Source of the DNA: Leisingera coralii
GTDB lineage: Bacteria > Pseudomonadota > Alphaproteobacteria > Rhodobacterales > Rhodobacteraceae
DNA: 64,000 nt
Reading direction: 5' to 3'
Assembly: GCF_049056525.1 (NCBI RefSeq)
Contig: NZ_JBHUPT010000034.1
Span: 124,001 to 188,000 of the forward strand
Positions 55,766 through 63,913 of this stretch are shown piece by piece. The notes beneath the pieces were generated by a model that worked only from the letters and a program-made list of their open reading frames with translations, was not told where the DNA came from and did not search any database. The position numbers and the translations under genes are program-made. How positions within the stretch are numbered: the first letter of the stretch is position 1; every line of letters starts with the position of its first letter.

Positions 55766-56521
55766 ATGCTCGAAATCAAAAACCTGCACGTCAAACTGGA
55801 AGACGAAGACAAGCAGATCCTGAAGGGCGTCGACCTGAAGGTCGAAGCCGGCAAGGTGCACGCGATCATGGGGCCGAATGGTTCGGGCAAATCCACCCTG
55901 TCCTATGTGCTGTCGGGCCGCGATGGCTATGAAGTGACCGAAGGCTCGGCTGAGCTGGAAGGCGAAGACATCCTGGAGCTGGAGCCGGAAGAGCGCGCTG
56001 CGGCCGGCATGTTCCTGGCATTCCAGTACCCGGTGGAAATCCCCGGGGTTGGCAACATGACCTTCCTGCGCACCGCGGTGAACGCACAGCGCAAGGCCCG
56101 CGGCGAGGAAGAGCTGTCGGCCTCCGACTTCCTGAAGGAAGTGCGCGCCAAGGCAAAGACCCTGAAGATCGACGCCGATATGCTGAAGCGTCCGGTCAAC
56201 GTCGGCTTCTCCGGCGGTGAAAAGAAGCGCAATGAGATCCTGCAGATGGCGATGCTGGAGCCGAAGCTGTGCATCCTCGACGAAACCGACTCCGGTCTCG
56301 ACGTGGACGCGATGAAGCTGGTGGCCGAAGGCGTGAATGCCCTGCGCGACGAAGGCCGCGGTTTCCTGGTGATCACCCACTACCAGCGCCTGCTGGACCA
56401 CATCAAACCGGACGTGGTGCACATCCTGGCAGGCGGCCGCATCGTCAAGACCGGCGGCCCGGAGCTGGCGCTGGAAGTGGAAAACAACGGTTACGCCGGC
56501 ATCCTGGCAGAGGAGGCGTAA
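55766..56521 (+). CDS. sufC: Fe-S assembly ATPase SufC
   Basis: A 251-residue ABC ATPase: Walker A GPNGSGKST near residue 36, FQYPVEIPGVGN near 90, signature FSGGEKKRNEI near 150 and Walker B LCILDETDSGLD near 170. It is the motor of the SufBC2D scaffold. ACGAGG precedes the ATG. sufD starts on the base after its stop. Confidence 0.97.
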   Translation: MLEIKNLHVKLEDEDKQILKGVDLKVEAGKVHAIMGPNGSGKSTLSYVLSGRDGYEVTEGSAELEGEDILELEPEERAAAGMFLAFQYPVEIPGVGNMTFLRTAVNAQRKARGEEELSASDFLKEVRAKAKTLKIDADMLKRPVNVGFSGGEKKRNEILQMAMLEPKLCILDETDSGLDVDAMKLVAEGVNALRDEGRGFLVITHYQRLLDHIKPDVVHILAGGRIVKTGGPELALEVENNGYAGILAEEA

Positions 56522-57802
56522 ATGGCCCTGCCCGAAGTCAAGCAAAGCGCAACCGAGGCGCGGCTGTCGGCGCTGACCCTGCCGGAAAGCGGCTGCCTCA
56601 AGGCGGCCCGCCAGGCCGCGCTGTCGCGGGTCCAGACCATGGGCCTGCCCAGCCGCCGCGACGAATACTGGAAATACACCAGGCCGGACACGCTGGTGCA
56701 GGCTGAGGCCCCCAAGGCAGCCGTGTTCCACGCCGAAGAGGCACCGATGTTCAACGCCTTTGAGCGCCTGAACATCGTGTTTGTCGATGGGGTGTTCGAC
56801 GCCGAGGCGTCCGACGATCTGTCTCTGGAAGGTGTCGCCATCGACCGGATCGAGGATATCTGCTGCAAGGATATCCATTGGGCCAAGGACTTGTACGGCG
56901 TTCTTGAGGCGCGCGGCCAGACCCCGGTGGAACGTCCGCTGGCGGCGCTGAACACCGCGTTCGCCACCGATGGCGTGGCGATCCGGGTGACCGGCAAGGT
57001 CTCCAAGCCGATCAACTTCACCTATGTGCATTCGGACGAAACCTCCGACGCGATCCTGCATCACGTGATCCGCGTGGAAAGCGGTGCCGAAGTTACGATC
57101 CTGGAAAACGGTCCGGCGGCCTCGCGCTTCAACAAGTGCATGGAGATCGACATTGCCGACGGCGGCAAACTGCATCTGGTGCGGGCCCAGGGCCGCGACC
57201 ATGAGCGCCGGGCGGCCACCCATCTGTTTGCCCGCTTGGGGACCGAGTCGGTGTTCAAATCCTTCACCCTGACCGTGAACGGCGTTCTGACCCGCAACGA
57301 AGCGGTGATCGAGCTGACCGGCGATGATGCGGTTGCCCATATCGCCGGCGCTTGCGTCGGCGACGGCGACTTCCACCACGACGACACCGTCTTCATCACC
57401 CATGACGCGGTGAACTGCGAAAGCCGCCAGGTGTTCAAGAAGGTGCTGCGCAACGGTGCCACCGGTGTGTTCCAGGGCAAGATCCTGGTGAAGGAAGGCG
57501 CTCAAAAGACTGACGGGTATCAAATTTCCCAGTCGCTGCTGCTGGATGACGACAGCGAGTTCCTGGCAAAGCCGGAGCTGGAAATCTACGCCGATGACGT
57601 GGCCTGCTCGCATGGCTCGACCTCTGGCGCGATCGACGAGGAAGGCCTGTTCTACCTGCGTTCGCGCGGTGTGGACAAGGCGGATGCGACCGACCTCATG
57701 ACGCTGGCCTTCCTGGCCGAAGCGGTTGACGAGATCGAGGATCCCGAGATCGCCGCTGACATCGTCTCCCGCCTCGAAGGCTGGCTGGCCCGGCGCCGCT
57801 GA
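56522..57802 (+). CDS. sufD: Fe-S assembly subunit SufD
   Basis: A 426-residue SufD. The beta-helix core and the conserved histidine region DDVACSHGSTSGAIDEEGLFYLRSRG near residue 360 are present, with SRRDEYWKYT near the start. It pairs with SufB in the scaffold and is needed for iron entry. Its ATG directly follows the sufC stop and its own stop overlaps the first Yip1-type gene (TGATG). Confidence 0.95.
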   Translation: MALPEVKQSATEARLSALTLPESGCLKAARQAALSRVQTMGLPSRRDEYWKYTRPDTLVQAEAPKAAVFHAEEAPMFNAFERLNIVFVDGVFDAEASDDLSLEGVAIDRIEDICCKDIHWAKDLYGVLEARGQTPVERPLAALNTAFATDGVAIRVTGKVSKPINFTYVHSDETSDAILHHVIRVESGAEVTILENGPAASRFNKCMEIDIADGGKLHLVRAQGRDHERRAATHLFARLGTESVFKSFTLTVNGVLTRNEAVIELTGDDAVAHIAGACVGDGDFHHDDTVFITHDAVNCESRQVFKKVLRNGATGVFQGKILVKEGAQKTDGYQISQSLLLDDDSEFLAKPELEIYADDVACSHGSTSGAIDEEGLFYLRSRGVDKADATDLMTLAFLAEAVDEIEDPEIAADIVSRLEGWLARRR

Positions 57803-58287
57803 TGTCCGTCACCACGGATATCCCCGCAACCTACAAGGGGCCGCGCAAGGTGTTTGCGCGGCTTCTCAGCATGGGCGCCCGCGAGGACCGGCTGCTGGTG
57901 TTTCTGATCGCCGGCTGCGTGCTCACCTTTGTGGCGCAGATGCCGAAACTGGCTCGCGAGGCGCATCTGACCGGTCAGGAGCTGAACATGCTGCTGGGCG
58001 GCGCGCTGCTGGGCATCGTCTTCATCGCGCCGCTGCTGCTGTACGTTCTGGCGCTGGTGGCGCACTGGATCGCCCGGGCCGCGGGCGGGCAGGGTGACGC
58101 ATACCGCGCCCGTCTGGCATTGTTCTGGGCGTTTCTGGCCTCCAGCCCGCTGATCCTGCTGAACGGCCTGGTGGCAGGCTTCATCGGTGCCGGTGCCGCG
58201 CTGAACCTGGTGGGCGCGCTGTGGTGCGCCGTCTTCCTGTGGTTCTGGCTGTCCGGCATGATCCAGGGGTATTGGTCCAAGTCATGA
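57802..58287 (+). CDS. Yip1-family membrane protein A
   Basis: A 161-residue protein with four hydrophobic segments (FLIAGCVLTFVAQM; LLGGALLGIVFIAPLLLYVLALVAHWI; FWAFLASSPLILL; ALWCAVFLWFWLSGMI), typical of the bacterial Yip1 domain. It overlaps sufD by one base and the next Yip1-type gene by four, so it is translated as part of the suf operon. Its function is unknown. Confidence 0.8.
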   Translation: MSVTTDIPATYKGPRKVFARLLSMGAREDRLLVFLIAGCVLTFVAQMPKLAREAHLTGQELNMLLGGALLGIVFIAPLLLYVLALVAHWIARAAGGQGDAYRARLALFWAFLASSPLILLNGLVAGFIGAGAALNLVGALWCAVFLWFWLSGMIQGYWSKS

Positions 58288-58868
58288 ACGCTTTGGCTGC
58301 TTTTGCCCTGCTGACAATAAAGTCTCCGCGCGACGCCGCGATGCAGATCCTGGCGCGTGATTGGCCGCGTGAGGCGCTGTGGACAGCGTTCCTGCTGTCC
58401 GTGGTGCTGAACACCTGCGTCTACACACTGCAGCAGGTCCTGTTCCCGCTGCCGCCGGAAGTCCTGCTGCCGCGGTTTGCGCCCGGAGCCTATTTTGCAG
58501 TGGTTCTGGTCCTACAGCTCAGCTTCATTGCGATGCTGGCGACCACAGGCCGCTGGCTGGGCGGGCAGGGTGACCTGCCCTCGCTGCTGGCGCTGATCAC
58601 CTGGCTGCAACTGCTGCAGGCCGCGTTGAATGGCGCTATCGTGGTGGTGTTCCTGGTCCTGCCGGCACTGGCGGCGCTGCTCAACATTGCCGCCAATATC
58701 GTGGTGTTCTTTATCCTCTTGCATTTCGTCAACGCGGCGCACAGGTTCGGCTCCGTCTGGCGCTCGCTTGGGGTGGTTTTGATGGCCAGCCTGATCCTGG
58801 TGTTTGCCCTCCTCTTCATCGTGGGTCTGATCGGCCCAGCCAATCTGGGACTGCCCGAAAATGTATGA
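58284..58868 (+). CDS. Yip1-family membrane protein B
   Basis: A 194-residue protein with five hydrophobic segments, including YFAVVLVLQLSFIAMLATTGRWLGGQG, which also contains the GGQG turn seen in protein A. ATG 58284 overlaps the stop of A (ATGA) and its stop overlaps the start of sufS by 8 bp. The two proteins may form a hetero-oligomer in the inner membrane. A link to cluster assembly is suggested only by operon position. Confidence 0.78.
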   Translation: MNALAAFALLTIKSPRDAAMQILARDWPREALWTAFLLSVVLNTCVYTLQQVLFPLPPEVLLPRFAPGAYFAVVLVLQLSFIAMLATTGRWLGGQGDLPSLLALITWLQLLQAALNGAIVVVFLVLPALAALLNIAANIVVFFILLHFVNAAHRFGSVWRSLGVVLMASLILVFALLFIVGLIGPANLGLPENV

Positions 58869-60081
58869 CGTCGAAAAAATCCGTGCCGATTTCCCGATCC
58901 TGTCGCGTGAGGTGAACGGCAAGCCGCTGACCTACCTCGACAACGGTGCCTCAGCCCAGAAGCCGCAGGTTGTGATCGACGCAGTGACCAAGGCCTACGC
59001 AGAGGAATATTCCAATGTTCACCGTGGCTTGCACTTCCTTTCCAATCTTGCGACCGAAAAGTATGAGGCCGTCCGCGGCATCATTTCCCGATTCCTGAAT
59101 GCAGGCGACGAAAACACCATCGTGCTGAACTCCGGCACCACCGAGGGCATCAACCTGGTGGCCTACGGCTGGGCAATGCCGCGGTTGGAGGCTGGCGACG
59201 AGATCCTGCTGTCGGTGATGGAGCACCACGCCAATATCGTGCCCTGGCACTTTCTGCGGGAGCGTCAGGGTGTTGTGCTGAAATGGGTCGATACCGAGGC
59301 CGACGGCAGCCTTGATCCGCAGAAGATGATCGACGCCATCACCCCCAAGACCAAGCTGGTGGCAGTCACCCAGTGCTCCAACGTGCTGGGCACCGTGGTG
59401 GACGTCAAGGCGATCACCCAAGGCGCCCATGCCAAGGGCGTGCCGGTGCTGGTAGACGGCTCGCAAGGCGCGGTTCACATGCCGGTCGACGTGCAGGACA
59501 TCGGCTGCGACTTCTATGCGATCACCGGCCACAAGCTTTACGGCCCCTCCGCGTCCGGTGCGATCTACATCAAACCCGAACGCATGGCCGAAATGCGCCC
59601 CTTCATCGGTGGCGGCGACATGATCAAGGAAGTCTCCAAGGAGCAGGTCATCTACAATGATCCGCCGATGAAGTTCGAAGCCGGCACGCCGGGCATCGTG
59701 CAGACCATCGGCCTGGGCGTGGCGCTGGAGTACATGATGGATCTCGGCATGGAGAACATCGCCAAGCACGAGGGCGGCCTGCGCGACTATGCGATGGAGC
59801 GGCTGACCGGCCTGAACTGGATCAATGTGCAGGGGAAAGCGCCTGGCAAGGCAGCGATTTTCAGCTTCACCATGGAAGGCGCCGCACATGCTCACGACAT
59901 TTCGACCATCCTCGACAAGAAAGGTGTCGCGGTGCGCGCCGGCCATCACTGTGCCGGGCCGCTGATGGATCACCTGGGGGTTTCGGCGACCTGCCGCGCG
60001 TCCTTTGGCCTCTACAACACCAAGGAAGAGGTCGACACGCTGATCAACGCGCTGGAACTGGCGCATGAGCTGTTTGCCTGA
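58861..60081 (+). CDS. sufS: Cysteine desulfurase SufS
   Basis: A 406-residue group II desulfurase. TYLDNGASAQKP near residue 24, the PLP lysine in AITGHKLYGPSASG near 225, and the catalytic Cys in RAGHHCAGPLMDHLG near 361 are all present. It provides persulfide sulfur to the SufBC2D scaffold. It is the last gene before a strong terminator. No sufE, sufU, sufA or sufT gene follows, so its sulfur acceptor must be encoded elsewhere. Confidence 0.96.
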   Translation: MYDVEKIRADFPILSREVNGKPLTYLDNGASAQKPQVVIDAVTKAYAEEYSNVHRGLHFLSNLATEKYEAVRGIISRFLNAGDENTIVLNSGTTEGINLVAYGWAMPRLEAGDEILLSVMEHHANIVPWHFLRERQGVVLKWVDTEADGSLDPQKMIDAITPKTKLVAVTQCSNVLGTVVDVKAITQGAHAKGVPVLVDGSQGAVHMPVDVQDIGCDFYAITGHKLYGPSASGAIYIKPERMAEMRPFIGGGDMIKEVSKEQVIYNDPPMKFEAGTPGIVQTIGLGVALEYMMDLGMENIAKHEGGLRDYAMERLTGLNWINVQGKAPGKAAIFSFTMEGAAHAHDISTILDKKGVAVRAGHHCAGPLMDHLGVSATCRASFGLYNTKEEVDTLINALELAHELFA

Positions 60082-60101
60082 TCCCAGCCGCTGACCAAAT
60101 G

Positions 60102-60130
60102 AAAACGGCGCCCTTGGAGGCGCCGTTTTT
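60102..60130. terminator. Terminator of the suf operon
   Basis: An eleven-pair stem (60102-60112 with 60119-60129), loop CTTGGA, ends in a T run and has an A run on the other side. It can also serve the convergent AllA-like gene, which stops at 60148. Confidence 0.9.
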
Positions 60131-60147
60131 TATTTTGCAGCAGTGCT

Positions 60148-60813
60148 TTAGCCTTGGATCTTGTCCGCCCGCAGCGGGCAGGACAGGTAGACACCAAACT
60201 CCTTGCCGATATCACAGCTGACCCGCGCGTGCACCTTGCCCTGACGGTCCAGGAAACGCTGACTGTCTTCCACCGGGAAAATCCCTTCGTGCCAGATGTT
60301 CGGGTGGATGTAGAGGCCTTTGGACCCGTCACACCAGAATGCCACGACTTTCTCCGGTTTCAGGTCATCACCGGGTAAAGCGGCTGGAATGATGAAAGGC
60401 TTGTTGTCCAGCGGATAGAACAACTGCCCGCCGTCGGGGTGATAGTTCATGTGCCACAGCAGCACCTGATCCCGCGGCGCGGTCTGGCGTTCAACTTGGG
60501 CCTGCTGCGGATCAGTGGACCAGCCCAGCACATAGTTTCCTTTGACCGCTTCGTTCTCGCCATAAAGCACATCGCCGCGCCAGTCGCCGCGGAAGGTGCC
60601 CTCAACCCAACCGGCTTCGTCACCGGTGCCCTCGTCAATCGGCCGCCAGCCCTGGGCGGGCCATTGTACGATCTCTATCTCGAAGTTTTCGGGATCCTCC
60701 ACCAGGCAGCCATAGCCCTTGACGCTTTCCTCGGTCGCCCGGATCAGCGGCACCTCGTGCCAGGGCAGCGAGGGTTTGGTGCTGGCCTCAAAGATATACT
60801 CAGGCGCGCTCAT
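60148..60813 (-). CDS. AllA-like (ureidoglycolate lyase family) protein of the tmp cluster
   Basis: A 221-residue cupin-like protein. The C-terminal part (GLYIHPNIWHEGIFPVED near residue 170) resembles the active-site segment of ureidoglycolate lyases, but the chain is about 50 residues longer than AllA and no allantoin genes are near. Its ATG overlaps the tmpB stop by 4 bp, so it is made together with TmpB and TmpA. It may act on a related compound, bind a pathway intermediate, or dispose of a by-product; none of these is shown. Confidence 0.72.
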   Translation of the reverse strand: MSAPEYIFEASTKPSLPWHEVPLIRATEESVKGYGCLVEDPENFEIEIVQWPAQGWRPIDEGTGDEAGWVEGTFRGDWRGDVLYGENEAVKGNYVLGWSTDPQQAQVERQTAPRDQVLLWHMNYHPDGGQLFYPLDNKPFIIPAALPGDDLKPEKVVAFWCDGSKGLYIHPNIWHEGIFPVEDSQRFLDRQGKVHARVSCDIGKEFGVYLSCPLRADKIQG

Positions 60814-61415
60814 TTTTCGGAATCTCCCGCTTCCAGATGCTTGTCAACCATCCGCTGCACCATCGGCGCAAAGTGCCAATAGTCAGGCGTCTCCATATCC
60901 GCGCGCTTGCCGGCCTCATCCAGATACCGTACCGCGATGATCTGCTTGAGGTTCGGATTCTTCTCGAACTCGGCCACCTCCTCAGCATTCATCGGCCCGC
61001 CCTGCAGGTTCAGCGAATGCACGGAAGCCTCTGACAAACGGTTGAAATATTCCGGCTTGGTGGCGCAGAGGTAGCGTTTTGCCGCCACGTGGTAGCGCAC
61101 GCAGTCGGTGATCACCGACGGGAAGAACTGTTCCAGAACCTCGGCGCCGGCCTCCTCGTGAAAGCGGTCTTCGGTGTCCTCCATGGAGAACGTCCCGAAT
61201 TCACTGGTGAAATGGCCGATATCGTGGAGCAGCGCCCCGACGATGATCTCTTCCGGCTGACCGTTCTGCTCGGCTATCGTGGCGCCTTGCAGCATGTGCT
61301 CGGCCATGGTGACCGGCTCACCCAGGTATTCCTCATCGCCGCGGCGGTCAAAGATGCCGCCGATGAATTCGACGATATTGTCGCGGTTCAGCGTGCTGAC
61401 GTCTGGCTTGCTCAT
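60810..61415 (-). CDS. tmpB: TmpB, 1-hydroxy-2-(trimethylamino)ethylphosphonate dioxygenase
   Basis: A 201-residue HD-domain mixed-valent di-iron oxygenase related to PhnZ. Iron ligands and substrate residues line up with PhnZ: Tyr30 and Glu33 (EEYLGEP), His40, His64-Asp65 (LLHDIGH), His86, His109 and Asp166. TmpB splits the C-P bond of the hydroxylated phosphonate to phosphate and glycine betaine, as I recall from Leisingera caerulea. It starts three bases after the tmpA stop, with GAGGG upstream. Generic annotation would call it an HD phosphohydrolase. Confidence 0.85.
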   Translation of the reverse strand: MSKPDVSTLNRDNIVEFIGGIFDRRGDEEYLGEPVTMAEHMLQGATIAEQNGQPEEIIVGALLHDIGHFTSEFGTFSMEDTEDRFHEEAGAEVLEQFFPSVITDCVRYHVAAKRYLCATKPEYFNRLSEASVHSLNLQGGPMNAEEVAEFEKNPNLKQIIAVRYLDEAGKRADMETPDYWHFAPMVQRMVDKHLEAGDSEK

Positions 61416-61418
61416 GGG

Positions 61419-62552
61419 TCAGCCCTCAACCTGTGCGTTGAGCACGTTCAGGGTCGACAGCAGCCCGTCCTTGTCGGCGTAGCACCCCTGCAGCCAGCGC
61501 GACCCTGCACCGGAATAGCCAAGCCGCGCGTGCAGCACGCGGGTGTTGTCGACGACAAAGCTTTCCCCCGGCTCCAGTTTGAACGACACTCCCATTTCGG
61601 GATCGTCGATGAATTCGCCGAGGCGGCGGTAGGCGGCGTAATAGGCCTCCATCTTCTCGAACGGAACGTCCACAAACGGCGCCGAAGACCGGTTGTTGAA
61701 CCGCACCGCAATCATCTCGCCATCTGGCGACAGCTCGATCATCGGACGGCGCGAGCGCAGATGCACCCCGTCAGAGCCCTTGTACTCGAACCGTGCCGGG
61801 TAGCCTGCCAGCAGGGCAAAGCCTTCCGGGTTTTCTTCGCGCAGGCGCTCGGCCGCGCGGAAACCGTCCACCACGATGCTGTCGCCGCCTTCGGCCGAGT
61901 TCTCCAGGCAGTAGAGGATCTGCAAGCTGGGCACCGGATCGCGATAGGGGTTGTCGGTATGCGCTTGCAGGCCCAGGCCGGTATAGGCCAGGTTTGTCGG
62001 ATTCACCTCGGTCCGCACTTCGAAATACTTGCCGTAGTTGGTCTCGCGGACAAAGCCGAACATCCCGGCGCAATCGATCAGCGCACCTTCGCGCACCGGG
62101 CCGTTCACCAGTTTGGCAAAGCCCAGGCGGGCGATGGCATCCAGCCAGTCGCGTTTTGCCTTGGGATCCGACCGCACCTCGCTCCAGTCGAACGCGGGGG
62201 CAGGCTGGCTGCTGTTCCAAGTCTCGATACCCGGGGCGGTGCGGCCGAATTCCGACTGCTTTTCAGAGTCATAAGCGTTCGACTTCAACCAGTCTCCGGG
62301 GAACGTCACGGTCTTGCCTTCGGGGGCGAACGTGACGGTCAGGGCGCCGTCTTCCACCAGCGCGGTGCTGATCCTGGTGTCCGCCGGAATGTCGCCGATG
62401 GTGATCAGCCGCTGGCCGTTGCCGGGCGCGCGGGTCTCGGGATCCAGCGCGTTGTCACGCAGCCATATCGCGTGGAAACGGCTCTCGGCGCCGTCATTGA
62501 AAGTCAGGGTCAGAAAGCTGCCGGATGCGTCAGCGGTCACGGAACGGGGCAT
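61419..62552 (-). CDS. tmpA: TmpA, 2-(trimethylamino)ethylphosphonate dioxygenase
   Basis: A 377-residue Fe(II)/2-oxoglutarate dioxygenase of the gamma-butyrobetaine hydroxylase family. The iron triad is His198-x-Asp200 (LQAHTDNPYRDP) and His341 (TRVLHARLGY). The N-terminal domain keeps the family fold (AIWLRDNALDPETRAPGNGQ) but lacks the zinc cysteines of true butyrobetaine hydroxylases. It would hydroxylate C1 of 2-trimethylaminoethylphosphonate, giving the TmpB substrate. GGAGA precedes the ATG. It is divergent from a LysR gene and heads the tmpA-tmpB-AllA-like unit. Confidence 0.85.
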   Translation of the reverse strand: MPRSVTADASGSFLTLTFNDGAESRFHAIWLRDNALDPETRAPGNGQRLITIGDIPADTRISTALVEDGALTVTFAPEGKTVTFPGDWLKSNAYDSEKQSEFGRTAPGIETWNSSQPAPAFDWSEVRSDPKAKRDWLDAIARLGFAKLVNGPVREGALIDCAGMFGFVRETNYGKYFEVRTEVNPTNLAYTGLGLQAHTDNPYRDPVPSLQILYCLENSAEGGDSIVVDGFRAAERLREENPEGFALLAGYPARFEYKGSDGVHLRSRRPMIELSPDGEMIAVRFNNRSSAPFVDVPFEKMEAYYAAYRRLGEFIDDPEMGVSFKLEPGESFVVDNTRVLHARLGYSGAGSRWLQGCYADKDGLLSTLNVLNAQVEG

Positions 62553-62624
62553 GGGGTTTCTCCGGTTGGCCTGGTTCTCCCTTGTGCTGGTACCGCGGCT
62601 GAGCCATCAAGAGAACGACGCAAA

Positions 62625-62647
62625 TTAGGGTTTGAGAGTTAGGTTTT
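62625..62647. promoter_or_regulatory. Direct repeat in the tmpA/LysR intergenic region
   Basis: TTAGGGTTT (62625-62633) and TTAGGTTTT (62639-62647) repeat with a 14-bp period, just before the LysR start. The 98-bp region between the divergent genes is where a LysR regulator would bind. Confidence 0.35.
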
Positions 62648-62650
62648 CTA

Positions 62651-63520
62651 ATGGCAAAGAAAGTCACCAAAAAGGGCCTGCCACCGCTCGACTGGCTCAA
62701 GGTGTTTGAGGCGGCGGGCCGCCACGGCAGTTTCACCGCCGCAGCGGAGGAATTCGGCGCCACCCAGGCCGCAGTCAGCCAGCGGATCCGAAACCTCGAA
62801 TCCTGGCTGGGCCGGCAGCTGTTCATCCGTTCGGCGCGCGGGGTATCGCTGACCGTGGATGGAGAAAGCTATCTGCCGCTGGTGCATGATTCCCTGCGCG
62901 CGCTTGAGCAGGGAACCGAGAACCTGTTTGGCCAAACCGTCCGCGAGCTGCGGATTGCGGCTCTTCCGTCTCATCTGGAAATGCTGCTGCTGCCGCGGCT
63001 TGAAGTGTTTTCAAGCAGCTACCCCGAAATGCGGCTGGTCACTGAGACCGTGCCCAAGCGGCTGGATTTTGAGGCCGCCGACGGCGCCTTGCAAATCCGC
63101 TATGGCCGCGGCGGCTGGGAGGGGCGGGAGGAGGCCTTGCTGGCCGATGAGGTGCTGCAGCCGATGACGGCCCCGGGGCTGGCTGAGGACTGGCGGCAGC
63201 TTCCTGCGATCGAATTGCGCGGCGAGCGGCCGGGCTGGGCGGAATGGTCGCGGGTGACGGGACAGGCTGAGCCGGAAACCGGGCCGGTTTCCGTTGATTC
63301 CATGGCACATGCGCTGCGGGCGGCACGTCTCGGTCTGGGGGTCGTGCTGGGGTCCAAGGTTCTGGCTGCGAACCTGCTGCAAACCGGTCAGCTTGAATGC
63401 GCCCCGGCACCGGAACTGCCAACGATCGATGGCTATTGGCTGACGTGGCCGCCAAGCCTGGGGAAATCGAAGCGTCAAAGCGAAGTATTGACCGCTTTGA
63501 CCGCTGCCCTGCATGGTTGA
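62651..63520 (+). CDS. LysR-family regulator, probable regulator of tmpA
   Basis: A 289-residue LysR protein, GcvA-like. The winged helix-turn-helix is at about residues 10-70 (LDWLKVFEAAGRHGSFTAAAEEFGATQAAVSQRIRNLE), followed by the ligand-binding domain (VRELRIAALPSHLEMLLLPRLE; VSVDSMAHALRAARLGLGVV). It is divergent from tmpA, the classic place for a LysR activator of the adjacent catabolic genes. The ligand is probably the phosphonate or a product, which is inference. Confidence 0.88.
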   Translation: MAKKVTKKGLPPLDWLKVFEAAGRHGSFTAAAEEFGATQAAVSQRIRNLESWLGRQLFIRSARGVSLTVDGESYLPLVHDSLRALEQGTENLFGQTVRELRIAALPSHLEMLLLPRLEVFSSSYPEMRLVTETVPKRLDFEAADGALQIRYGRGGWEGREEALLADEVLQPMTAPGLAEDWRQLPAIELRGERPGWAEWSRVTGQAEPETGPVSVDSMAHALRAARLGLGVVLGSKVLAANLLQTGQLECAPAPELPTIDGYWLTWPPSLGKSKRQSEVLTALTAALHG

Positions 63521-63556
63521 ATAGCCCGCCGCCCCTGGAAGGGCACGGATACCCTT

Positions 63557-63913
63557 TCAGATTGGGTATTCTCCAGTTTTGGCGAAATAGGCATCCAGCA
63601 AAGGTCTCGCCCCGCGTTTGCTGAGGAAGGCGAGACCGATCTTGCCGTCTTTGCGCCAGCGCGTTGCCACGGCAAACTCGCCAATTCCGGAAATCGTGAC
63701 GGATTGCATTTGGGCCAGCTCAAAGGGGGGCTGCCCCTCCGGGAGGCGAACGGCAAGCCCCTGGTAGCTGATGTTGCAAAGCTGCGCCTCGATTTGTGCA
63801 TCCGCCAGATTGATCACGCAAGGCAGGTCCAGCCTCAGACGCGGAGCCGTTGGGATCGGGGGCTGTGAATAGGAACTGAATGCTGCCATGCCATCCTGCC
63901 GTGAAATTACCAT
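63557..63913 (-). CDS. PilZ-like domain protein
   Basis: A 118-residue protein whose pattern APRLRLDLPCVINL...NISYQGLAVRLPEG...GIGEFAVATRWRKDGKIGLAF follows the PilZ beta-barrel with the (D/N)xSxxG element. The RxxxR cyclic-di-GMP motif is not intact (only RLRLD), so ligand binding is uncertain. The ATG at 63911-63913 has AAGGA four bases upstream; an ATG at 63889 is another option. It converges on the LysR gene. The remaining 87 bp to the window end show no gene. Confidence 0.65.
   Translation of the reverse strand: MVISRQDGMAAFSSYSQPPIPTAPRLRLDLPCVINLADAQIEAQLCNISYQGLAVRLPEGQPPFELAQMQSVTISGIGEFAVATRWRKDGKIGLAFLSKRGARPLLDAYFAKTGEYPI

Noticed and set aside
60810..61415. Annotation as a generic HD phosphohydrolase
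   Set aside because: Tyr30, Glu33 and the His/Asp ligand spacing fit the PhnZ/TmpB oxygenases, and the gene directly follows tmpA.
62625..62647. TTAGGG repeats as telomere-like or CRISPR repeats
   Set aside because: There are only two imperfect copies with no spacers; a regulator site is more likely.
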